NCBI GenBank assembly: GCA_013696425.1
Contig: JACCYP010000300.1
Span: 1 to 9,461 of the forward strand
Origin: Thermoleophilaceae bacterium
Lineage (GTDB): Bacteria; Actinomycetota; Thermoleophilia; Solirubrobacterales; Thermoleophilaceae
Direction of reading: 5' to 3'
DNA: 9,461 bases
Part shown: piece by piece, positions 1-4,438 of the stretch
Layout of the letters: every line of letters begins with the position of its first letter
Position numbering within the stretch: position 1 is the stretch's first letter
Made by a program: the position numbers and the translations under genes
The notes under the pieces: model-generated
Databases searched by the model: none
What the model was told of the DNA's origin: nothing
What the model saw: the letters and a program-made list of their open reading frames with translations, nothing else

Positions 1-1
1 G

Positions 2-142
2 GCGCCCCCTCCCCAGGCTCCCCAGAACGGCGGCGCGCAGCCCCAGCAGCAGAATCGGCAGCAGAATCGGCAGCAGAATCCGGGCAACCAGACGGGCGGC
101 GCTTCGCCTGAGTTCTGCTCCGCCAACCCCGGCGCCTGCTGA
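2..142 (+). CDS. C-terminal end of an unrecognised Pro/Gln/Asn-rich protein (5' partial)
   Basis: The frame starting at base 2 is open from the window edge to a TGA at 140-142 and gives 46 residues. It begins Pro-rich (APPPQAPQNGG), continues into Gln/Asn-rich repeats (QQNR, QQNR, QQNP) and ends ASPEFCSANPGAC. This frame gives a coherent low-complexity tail, whereas frame 1 runs into a stop at 109-111. Tails of this kind are common on cell-wall or exported actinobacterial proteins such as penicillin-binding proteins, but nothing here identifies the family. The two cysteines separated by six residues at the extreme end could form a disulfide if the tail is extracytoplasmic; this is inference. 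The gene converges on the leftward membrane-protein gene, with a large hairpin between them. The function cannot be named from this fragment. Confidence 0.6.
   Translation, partial: APPPQAPQNGGAQPQQQNRQQNRQQNPGNQTGGASPEFCSANPGAC
47..82 (+). repeat. Three tandem 12-bp units encoding QQN(R/P)
   Basis: The unit CAGCAGAATCGG occurs at 47-58 and 59-70, and a third copy at 71-82 ends in CCG instead of CGG. It lies in frame in the partial protein and encodes QQNR-QQNR-QQNP. The near-identity at the nucleotide level suggests recent slippage or duplication; copy number could vary between strains. Confidence 0.8.
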
Positions 143-161
143 TCAGCCGCCTGCGGAGCAT

Positions 162-229
162 CGCCTGACCGCGTCCTCGGGGTTCGCCTTGCGGCTCGCA
201 AGGCTTCACCCCTGCGTCCTTGTCAGGCG
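162..229. terminator. Nested hairpin between two convergent genes
   Basis: The outer arms CGCCTGAC (162-169) and GTCAGGCG (222-229) are perfectly complementary. Inside them GGGGT (179-183) pairs with ACCCC (208-212), and GCCTTGCG (186-193) pairs with CGCAAGGC (197-204) around a GCT loop. The segment lies 20 bp after the stop of the rightward gene and 30 bp from the stop of the leftward gene. No U-run follows on either strand, so a classic intrinsic terminator is not shown. A bidirectional terminator, or an mRNA 3'-end stabilising structure, is the likeliest role. Confidence 0.55.
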
Positions 230-234
230 GGCTC

Positions 235-267
235 CTCGCCGGCTGCTTGCGCAGGCGAGCTAGCCGG
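235..267. terminator. Second inverted repeat at the 3' end of the small membrane-protein gene
   Basis: CTCGCC (235-240) can pair with GGCGAG (254-259). CCGGCT (239-244) can pair with AGCCGG (262-267). The two pairings share bases and so are alternatives. The element overlaps the stop codon (260-262) of the leftward gene. It may act with the larger hairpin at 162-229 as a transcript end; no U-run is present. Confidence 0.3.
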
Positions 268-610
268 TTCTGCGGTGTGTGGGTGCGTGGCGCCCGGGTG
301 AGGGCTGTCTCACGCGTGCCGGCGCCGGGCGCGGCATCGGCTCGACGCCCCGGCGCGGGCGGGAATGCTTGGGCCGGTGCCCACCGCGCAGGCGCCCGCC
401 GGGCTTCGCCTCGCCGAGGGGGATGCCGAGGCCGCCTCCGCCCGGGTCGTCCTTGGGATCGAGGCCGGGGCCGCCGCCTCCGGGACCGTCGTCTCCGGGC
501 TCCTCATCCTCGTCGTCGCGCAGACGGAAGAACCAGACGAGCCAGAGCACGAGCAATCCCACGTCGAAGACGCGAAATCCGACCATGAAGATCCACCCCT
601 CCGTGGTCAC
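260..610 (-). CDS. Small single-helix membrane protein with acidic/Gly-rich linker and basic tail
   Basis: The gene encodes 116 residues from a GTG start to a TAG stop. Residues about 6-28 (WIFMVGFRVFDVGLLVLWLV region) form one strong hydrophobic helix. It is followed by FFRLRDD, a very acidic stretch (DDEDEEPGDDGP), a Gly/Pro-rich linker, and an Arg/Pro/His-rich basic tail from about residue 72. A single N-terminal anchor with a long disordered charged tail fits a small inner-membrane protein. I recall similar uncharacterised proteins in Solirubrobacterales, but no function is known to me. The GTG at 610 is chosen because a TAAGAT hexamer lies 6 nt upstream, fitting a leaderless mRNA; ATG at residue 9 would cut into the helix. 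The opposite-strand frames here look like high-GC shadows, because only this frame gives a sensible hydrophobic segment. Confidence 0.7.
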   Translation of the reverse strand: MTTEGWIFMVGFRVFDVGLLVLWLVWFFRLRDDEDEEPGDDGPGGGGPGLDPKDDPGGGGLGIPLGEAKPGGRLRGGHRPKHSRPRRGVEPMPRPAPARVRQPSPGRHAPTHRRTG

Positions 611-616
611 CTCACG

Positions 617-622
617 ATCTTA
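617..622 (-). promoter_or_regulatory. Probable -10 element (TAAGAT) for the small membrane-protein gene
   Basis: On the minus strand TAAGAT is followed by six bases (CGTGAG) and then the GTG start, so transcription would begin at or next to the start codon. No recognisable -35 hexamer is seen at 16-18 bp. The perfect palindrome TCACCGGTGA (625-634) lies directly upstream, between the expected -10 and -35 positions, where a repressor could bind. Confidence 0.45.
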
Positions 623-624
623 GA

Positions 625-634
625 TCACCGGTGA
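625..634. promoter_or_regulatory. 10-bp perfect palindrome TCACCGGTGA, possible operator
   Basis: The palindrome sits 2 bp upstream of the TAAGAT -10 candidate of the leftward membrane-protein gene, in the spacer where a dimeric repressor would block RNA polymerase. No regulator is encoded nearby. A 10-bp palindrome can arise by chance, so the operator reading is tentative. Confidence 0.3.
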
Positions 635-660
635 AGGGCCGCCCCGAAACAGTGGCCTTC

Positions 661-676
661 GGCGCGTAGCCGCGCC
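661..676 (-). terminator. GC-rich hairpin just after the secreted-protein gene
   Basis: GGCGCG (661-666) and CGCGCC (671-676) form a perfect 6-bp stem with a TAGC loop, 6 bp past the stop codon of the leftward secreted-protein gene. A second imperfect stem follows in the direction of transcription: 633-640 with 654-660, one bulge. Neither has a U-tract, so this is a terminator-like or 3'-end structure and not a proven intrinsic terminator. Confidence 0.4.
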
Positions 677-682
677 CGGCGA

Positions 683-1360
683 TCAGTTGTCCTCGGCTGG
701 TGCCTTCCGCGTCTTCCGCGTCTTACGCGGGTCCGGGATCATCGTGGCGGTGTAGAGGATCCGCGCGGTCTTGTAGAGGCAGCCGTAGGTGCGCGAGCCG
801 CCGCGGACCTGCTGAGCCGCCTCTTGGCGGACGTCGTCGCACTTGTCCGGATCGCGCGAGGAACGCCAGGCCTCGTCCTGGCCCAGGTTCACCGCGAATG
901 CCGGTGCCCACGTGGGCACCGTGAGCGCCACCACGTAGTCCTTCTTCACCGTGAGCGGCGGATTGACCACGAACGTCGGCGAGGAGCCGAAGTAGTCCTG
1001 GAGCGAGAAGAGCGGCGTCTGTCCCGTGAGCTGCATCTTCTTGCCGTCGGGCTTCAGCACCGTGAGGCGGGCCTGGGACCTGCCGCCGAACAGCCGATTG
1101 AAGAATGAGAGCTGCTCGGAGTTCGGCTGGCCGAGCTGGATGGTGAAGGCCACGATCTTGCCGCGGCGGGTGGCCTTGTAGGGCCGGACGTTCGGCCCGG
1201 TCTGGACCTGGAATCCGGTGACCTGTCCGATGGCCTGGCAGTTGTCCGGGCAGCTGGCGGCCTGCTTGGTTGCCGCACCGCCCATCTCGATCACACGCGC
1301 CTGTGAAACGGCGGGTGCGAGTGCGAGAAGAGCGGCGATCGTGATCGTCGCGCGTTTCAT
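683..1360 (-). CDS. Exported protein of unknown function with four cysteines
   Basis: From the ATG at 1360 the product has 225 residues. Residues 1-21 are a signal peptide: basic MKR, a hydrophobic core ITIAALLALAPAV, and a likely cleavage after SQA. The mature part has CPDNC (Cys37, Cys41), a predicted beta-rich body with conserved-looking segments (GKIVAFTIQLG; VVALTVPTWAPAFAV; WRSSR), and Cys174 and Cys194 near YGCLYKTARILYTAT. The four cysteines could form two disulfides outside the cytoplasm (inference). The extreme C-terminus is basic (RKTRKTRK). I recall similar secreted proteins in Solirubrobacterales but know no function. An in-frame GTG at 1378 would add six residues before the signal peptide; the ATG is preferred because it gives a standard signal sequence. 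No clear Shine-Dalgarno sequence precedes either start. The gene is divergent from the 64-residue gene at 1416. Confidence 0.85.
   Translation of the reverse strand: MKRATITIAALLALAPAVSQARVIEMGGAATKQAASCPDNCQAIGQVTGFQVQTGPNVRPYKATRRGKIVAFTIQLGQPNSEQLSFFNRLFGGRSQARLTVLKPDGKKMQLTGQTPLFSLQDYFGSSPTFVVNPPLTVKKDYVVALTVPTWAPAFAVNLGQDEAWRSSRDPDKCDDVRQEAAQQVRGGSRTYGCLYKTARILYTATMIPDPRKTRKTRKAPAEDN
704..730. repeat. Three 9-bp units encoding the basic RKT tail
   Basis: CTTCCGCGT is repeated at 704-712 and 713-721, with a diverged copy CTTACGCGG at 722-730. On the minus strand it encodes the RKTRKTRK stretch near the C-terminus of the secreted protein. This looks like short in-frame expansion of a basic tail. 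Confidence 0.6.
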
Positions 1361-1389
1361 ATCAAGGGGATTGAACACGAATCGGCGGT

Positions 1390-1399
1390 CGAAGCTTCG
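1390..1399. promoter_or_regulatory. 10-bp perfect palindrome CGAAGCTTCG in a divergent spacer
   Basis: The palindrome lies in the 55-bp gap between the start of the leftward secreted-protein gene (1360) and the rightward 64-residue gene (1416). Its right edge is 2 bp before the TAATGT -10 candidate of the rightward gene. It is placed where one regulator could control both directions. This is inference from position and symmetry only. Confidence 0.3.
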
Positions 1400-1401
1400 G
1401 T

Positions 1402-1407
1402 TAATGT
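1402..1407 (+). promoter_or_regulatory. Probable -10 element (TAATGT) for the 64-residue gene
   Basis: TAATGT fits the TAnnnT core of an extended set of actinobacterial -10 elements and is followed by 8 bases before GTG at 1416. Transcription would start at or within a few bases of the start codon, and no Shine-Dalgarno sequence is visible. No convincing -35 is seen; TTGAAC at 1371-1376 is too far away. Confidence 0.4.
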
Positions 1408-1415
1408 CGCGCTAA

Positions 1416-1610
1416 GTGGACGCTTTTGAGACCAATATCCGCTCCGGCCTCGAGCTGATCGGCGTTCTGATCACCGATCCGGAGATCCAGATCATCCGGT
1501 ACATCGACGGCATCTACGGCGAGGCGACGCGCAGCCTGGAGGCCGCCGATCTCTCCGGCGTGTGGGCCGAGGCGGACCTCGACCCCTCGCGCGCGCCCAG
1601 CGACTCGTGA
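1416..1610 (+). CDS. 64-residue helical protein upstream of the amidase; possible GatC/AtzG-like partner
   Basis: The GTG start to TGA stop gives 64 residues with coding-like codon use: almost every third position is G or C, and there is a sensible mix of Ile, Tyr, Glu and Leu. Residues about 3-20 and 22-44 look like two amphipathic helices. An extended acidic tail follows (ADLSGVWAEADLDPSRAPSDS). I do not recognise a named family. The arrangement resembles GatC, which has helices followed by a Dx(S/T)GV-type linker and an extended tail that wraps around GatA. It also resembles AtzG, the small subunit encoded next to the amidase AtzE. It is shorter than GatC (about 95-100 residues), so this is a hypothesis from pattern and position only. 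The gene ends 52 bp before the amidase, with two hairpins in the gap. Confidence 0.65.
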   Translation: MDAFETNIRSGLELIGVLITDPEIQIIRYIDGIYGEATRSLEAADLSGVWAEADLDPSRAPSDS

Positions 1611-1628
1611 GACCCCGGGGGTCCTCAC
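1607..1628 (+). terminator. Hairpin overlapping the stop codon of the 64-residue gene
   Basis: GTGAG (1607-1611) pairs with CTCAC (1624-1628), and ACCCC (1612-1616) pairs with GGGGT (1618-1622), with C1623 bulged. The apical pairs must open to leave a real loop. The stem overlaps the TGA stop at 1608-1610. No U-run follows. It could be an attenuator or an mRNA processing signal between this gene and the amidase. Confidence 0.4.
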
Positions 1629-1629
1629 A

Positions 1630-1650
1630 GCCAGGCTGTCGGAGCCTGGC
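1630..1650 (+). terminator. Second hairpin directly upstream of the amidase start
   Basis: GCCAGGCT (1630-1637) pairs perfectly with AGCCTGGC (1643-1650) around a 5-base GTCGG loop. It begins one base after the previous hairpin and ends 12 bases before the amidase GTG. This close to the initiation codon it could affect amidase translation as well as transcription. No U-tract is present. Confidence 0.4.
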
Positions 1651-1662
1651 CACGGTCGCGGT

Positions 1663-2934
1663 GTGAGCCACCTCCAGGACCTCTCGCTCGTCGACCAGGC
1701 CGCGGGCGTGGCCGACGGCTCCATCGATCCAGGCGAGCTGCTGCGCGCCGCCCTCGAGCGGATCGAGGAGCGCAACCCGGCCCTGAACGCGGTGGTCGCC
1801 ACCTTCCCCGAGGAATCCGAGCGGATGCTCGCGGACGCGCCCGAGGGGCCGCTTCGCGGCGTCCCGATCGGGATCAAGGACATGTTCCAGCTGCCCTGGC
1901 GCGGCCCGCGCGACGGCACCGAGAACGAGCACCTTCCGCCCGGGGAGTCGGCCATGTACCGGCGCCTGCGCGACGCCGGCGCCGTGGTGGCCGGGGTGAC
2001 GAACATGCACTGGAACGGGGCCGGCTCCACAGGCGCGCAGTCCGCCTACGGCCCGGTCGGGTCTGCCGCGAACCCGGAGCACTGCGGCGGCGGCTCCTCC
2101 GGGGGATCCGGTGCCGCGGTCGGGGCCGGGATGGTGGCGGGCGCAGTGGGCACCGACGGCGGCGGCTCCGTGCGGATGCCGGCCGCCTACAACGGCGTAT
2201 TCGGCCTCAAGCACACCTTCGGGCTGCCGACAGGTGGGTTCACGCACGGCTACCTGTCGCTCGGCGAGGCGGGCCCGATGTGCCGCTCGGCGGCCGACGC
2301 CCGGCTGCTCGGCGAGGTGATGGCGGGGCGGCCGCTGCCCCGGGCCGATGGCTCCGGCCTCACGGTGGGCGTGCCGCCCTTCTTCTGGCAGGACCTCGAC
2401 CCGGAGGTCGAGCGCGGCTGTCGCGACCTGCTCGAGCGCAGCGGCTGGGAACTGCGAGAGGTGGACGTGGCCGGCGCCGAGCACGCCCTCATCACCCTCA
2501 TGCTCACGATCTCCCTCGAGGGGCTGCCCGGCGCGAAGCCGGATGCGCCGCCGGACCTGGTGGCCGAGGCGCTCTTCAAGTACCTCCTGCTGGTGCCCGC
2601 GCGGGTGATGCCGCGCCTGGCGCGGGTCCGCTCACTACTGCGCCGCGAGGCCGCCCGGCTGTTCGGAGAGGTCGACCTGCTCGTGTGGCCGACGGTCCCG
2701 GCTCCGCCGCCGCGCATCGACAAGCCGACCGTCGAGCTGCCCAGCGGCCCCCACCCCGCCGACGAGGTGAACGTACGGCTGAACGGGTTCGGCAACCTCA
2801 CCGGTATACCGGCCGCGTCGATCCCGGCAGGCGAGAAGGACGGGTTGCCCTACGGCCTCATGCTCCAGGCGGCCTGGGGCGAGGACGCGAAGATCCTCGA
2901 CGCCGGCGAGCACCTGGAGAGCGTCCGGACCTAG
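1663..2934 (+). CDS. Amidase-signature family hydrolase
   Basis: 423 residues, in the family that cleaves carboxamide bonds with a Ser-cis-Ser-Lys triad. The predicted catalytic Lys72 lies in GVPIGIKDMF, Ser145 in GGGSSGGSG, and the nucleophile Ser169 in GTDGGGSVRMPA; the usual family form is TDTGGS, so one Thr is replaced by Gly. Downstream, GVFGLKHTFG and the C-terminal GIPAASIPAGEKDGLPYGLMLQ are typical. There is no signal peptide, so it is likely cytoplasmic. The substrate cannot be assigned. The length is at the short end for the family, and the middle (about 215-350) is the variable substrate-determining part. The start is GTG at 1663, giving the typical N-terminus DLSLVDQAAGVADGSIDPGELL; no clear Shine-Dalgarno or -10 sequence precedes it, so co-transcription with the 64-residue gene is likely. 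GatA of tRNA amidotransferase is less likely, because no GatB is seen here. Confidence 0.93.
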   Translation: MSHLQDLSLVDQAAGVADGSIDPGELLRAALERIEERNPALNAVVATFPEESERMLADAPEGPLRGVPIGIKDMFQLPWRGPRDGTENEHLPPGESAMYRRLRDAGAVVAGVTNMHWNGAGSTGAQSAYGPVGSAANPEHCGGGSSGGSGAAVGAGMVAGAVGTDGGGSVRMPAAYNGVFGLKHTFGLPTGGFTHGYLSLGEAGPMCRSAADARLLGEVMAGRPLPRADGSGLTVGVPPFFWQDLDPEVERGCRDLLERSGWELREVDVAGAEHALITLMLTISLEGLPGAKPDAPPDLVAEALFKYLLLVPARVMPRLARVRSLLRREAARLFGEVDLLVWPTVPAPPPRIDKPTVELPSGPHPADEVNVRLNGFGNLTGIPAASIPAGEKDGLPYGLMLQAAWGEDAKILDAGEHLESVRT

Positions 2935-2958
2935 CCGGTCGCGGTGCTGCTGCGGAAC

Positions 2959-2989
2959 GATTCCCGGGTGCGCGTTAGCGCGCGGAATC
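2959..2989. terminator. Hairpin in the convergent amidase/infA spacer
   Basis: GATTCC (2959-2964) pairs with GGAATC (2984-2989), and GCGCG (2970-2974) pairs with CGCGC (2979-2983) around TTAG, with a 5-base bulge (2965-2969). An alternative pairs CGGG (2965-2968) with CCCG (2989-2992). It lies 24 bp after the amidase stop and probably ends that transcript. No U-run follows. Confidence 0.5.
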
Positions 2990-3021
2990 CCGAGCGAGAA
3001 CCAAGCCTGGCCAGGAAGAGG

Positions 3022-3048
3022 CTCGAAGGCTTGCGAATGCAAGCCGAG
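3022..3048. terminator. Hairpin downstream of infA in the convergent spacer
   Basis: GGCTTGC (3028-3034) and GCAAGCC (3039-3045) form a perfect 7-bp stem with a GAAT loop. CTC (3022-3024) and GAG (3046-3048) extend it across a GAA bulge. Between this and the 2959-2989 hairpin is the 10-bp palindrome CCTGGCCAGG (3006-3015). The element probably serves the leftward csp-infA transcript as a 3' end. No U-tract is visible. Confidence 0.5.
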
Positions 3049-3096
3049 AGACCGATGACGCCGCCAGGCGCCGGTTCGCAGCCGGGATGCCGCGCG

Positions 3097-3315
3097 CTAC
3101 TTGTAGCGGTAGGTGATGCGTCCGCGATCGAGGTCGTACGGCGAGAGCTCGATCTTGATCCGGTCCCCGGGCAGGATGCGGATGTAGTGCCGCCGCATCT
3201 TGCCCGAGATGTGACCGAGAACCTCGTGGCCGTTGTCGAGCTGGACCTTGAACATCGTGTTGGGCAAGGCCTCGAGGACCTCGCCCTCCATCTCGATCTT
3301 CTCTTCTTTGGCCAC
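3097..3315 (-). CDS. infA: Translation initiation factor IF-1
   Basis: 72 residues, the standard length for bacterial IF-1, a single S1-type OB-fold that binds the A site of the 30S subunit with IF-2 and IF-3 during initiation. Hallmark segments are GEVLEALPNTMFKVQLDNGHEVLGHISGKMR (residues about 11-41), HYIRILPGDR and the C-terminal LSPYDLDRGRITYRYK. The start is GTG at 3315, with GGAGCG (3325-3330 on the minus strand) as Shine-Dalgarno. That sequence overlaps the TAG stop of the cold-shock gene, so the two are probably co-transcribed and perhaps coupled. The gene is not next to ribosomal-protein genes such as rpmJ or rpsM, where infA is often found. Whether this genome has another infA cannot be seen here. 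Confidence 0.97.
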   Translation of the reverse strand: MAKEEKIEMEGEVLEALPNTMFKVQLDNGHEVLGHISGKMRRHYIRILPGDRIKIELSPYDLDRGRITYRYK

Positions 3316-3324
3316 TGCTTACGT

Positions 3325-3332
3325 CGCTCCTA
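3325..3332 (-). promoter_or_regulatory. Shine-Dalgarno of infA merged with the csp stop codon
   Basis: Read on the minus strand, TAGGAGCG holds the TAG stop of the cold-shock gene (3332-3330) and the GGAG ribosome-binding core (3330-3327), 11 bases before the infA GTG. A ribosome ending csp translation sits on the infA initiation region, which favours coupled expression. Confidence 0.7.
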
Positions 3333-3533
3333 GATCGGAGAGACGTTCACCGCCTTGGGGCCCTTGTCGCCGGCCTCCTCGTCGTAGGAGACCTTCGAGT
3401 TCTCAGCGAGGGTCTTGAAGCCCTGGCCGTTGATACCCGTGTGATGAACGAAGAGGTCACGGCCGCCCTCATCAGGCGTTATGAAGCCGTAGCCCTTTTC
3501 GTCGTTGAACCACTTGACGGTTCCGGTTGCCAT
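3330..3533 (-). CDS. cspA: Cold-shock domain protein (CspA family)
   Basis: 67 residues, the normal size of a bacterial cold-shock protein: a five-stranded OB-fold that binds single-stranded RNA and DNA and melts mRNA structure. GTVKWFNDEKGYGFITP holds the first nucleic-acid-binding motif (RNP1, K13-I18). DLFVHHTGI is the RNP2-type motif (about 27-34), with HHTG in place of the commoner HFSA. The aromatic residues W8, F9, Y15, F17 and F28 are in place to stack on bases. The start is ATG at 3533; AAAGGA lies about 14 bases upstream, a rather distant ribosome site. It is the first gene of a probable two-gene unit with infA. The 125-bp gap upstream (3534-3658) could hold its own promoter and a 5' leader, but I see no decisive -10/-35 pair. 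Cold induction is not shown by the sequence. Confidence 0.96.
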   Translation of the reverse strand: MATGTVKWFNDEKGYGFITPDEGGRDLFVHHTGINGQGFKTLAENSKVSYDEEAGDKGPKAVNVSPI

Positions 3534-3658
3534 CTGTGCAGCACCAATCCTTTGTTCTTCATGCCCTGCTCGGTGCGCACTAGACGACGTCCGAACTCCG
3601 GCACGTATTGCTTCGCCGGTACATCAATCCGAGTCCGGCCTTCTGGCGGAAGTTAGCA

Positions 3659-4438
3659 TCAACGTCCCTCGAAGCTCGCCTTGCCGAGTCCGTCCTTCAG
3701 GAAGGACTTCACTGCGTTCTGCAGGTCCTCGGTCTCGAACAGGGCCGCGGCGTACTCGCCGATGCGGGCGTCCGCACCCCGTGTTCCCTCCTCGACCTGG
3801 GCCCGGACGATCTTCTTCGTGGCGGCGTGGGCCACCGTCGGGCCATCGGCCAGCTGGTGGGCGAACTTCATCGTCTTGGCCTGCAGCTCCCCGGCGGGCA
3901 GCACGCGGTTGATCACGTTCCAGCGCTCGAGCATCTCGGCCGGGTAGAGCCCGCCGGTCATCACGAATTCGCGCGCGCGGGCGGGACCGGCCCGCTCGGC
4001 CATGCGCTGCGTGCCGCCGGCTCCGGGAGTGAGGCCCACAACCCGCTCCACGAGACCGAACTGCGCTCCCTCGGCCGCCCAGATCATGTCCGCGCCCAGC
4101 GAGAGCTCGAGGCCCCAGGTGAGACAGAGCCCGTGCACCGAGGCGATCACCGGCAGCTCCATGTCCTCGAGCATGTGAACGAGCCGGACCAGGTGGTCGA
4201 AGAGCTCCGCCCCCTCGGACTGGGACAGGCCCTCGAACCCGTGGACGTCCACACCGCCGGTGAACACGCCGCCCTCCGCGCGGATCACGAGCGCGCGGAT
4301 GTCGGAGGCCGCGGCCTCCTCGATCGCGGCCGGCAGCTCGCGGCCCATCTGCTCGTCGAAGAGGTTCAGCTCGCCGTGGTCGATCACCACAACGCCGACG
4401 CCGCCATCGCGCTCGAAACTAGCCGCCACGGATCTCAC
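3659..4438 (-). CDS. Enoyl-CoA hydratase/isomerase (crotonase) family protein
   Basis: 259 residues, normal for the crotonase fold, which stabilises acyl-CoA enolates in an oxyanion hole. EGGVFTGGVDVHGF (55-68) is the first oxyanion loop. ASVHGLCLTWGLELSLGADM (99-118) is the second, with Thr107-Trp108 where GG is usual. Glu111 and Glu131 (QFGLVERVVGLTPGAGGTQRM) match the two catalytic glutamates of enoyl-CoA hydratase, so hydratase or isomerase activity is plausible. The specific substrate is unknown. The start is GTG at 4438, with AAGG six bases upstream; a GTG three codons later (4429) is possible. The start overlaps the end of the HIT gene by 20 bp, so the two are one transcriptional unit. 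No other beta-oxidation genes are in view. Confidence 0.92.
   Translation of the reverse strand: MRSVAASFERDGGVGVVVIDHGELNLFDEQMGRELPAAIEEAAASDIRALVIRAEGGVFTGGVDVHGFEGLSQSEGAELFDHLVRLVHMLEDMELPVIASVHGLCLTWGLELSLGADMIWAAEGAQFGLVERVVGLTPGAGGTQRMAERAGPARAREFVMTGGLYPAEMLERWNVINRVLPAGELQAKTMKFAHQLADGPTVAHAATKKIVRAQVEEGTRGADARIGEYAAALFETEDLQNAVKSFLKDGLGKASFEGR

Noticed and set aside
220..634. Plus-strand open frames of 89-122 residues
   Set aside because: They are antisense to the small membrane-protein gene and are Arg/Pro/Ser-rich without structure. The minus frame has a clear membrane helix and a well-placed -10 candidate.
1492..2484. 330-residue open frame on the minus strand
   Set aside because: It is antisense to the amidase, whose catalytic motifs are intact. 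No motif is seen in the minus-strand product.
3534..3658. Possible promoter and cold-responsive leader before the csp gene
   Set aside because: TTGATG and TACGTG-like hexamers can be found, but their spacing is only 14 bases and no conserved leader motif is recognised. I do not annotate a specific site in this 125-bp gap.
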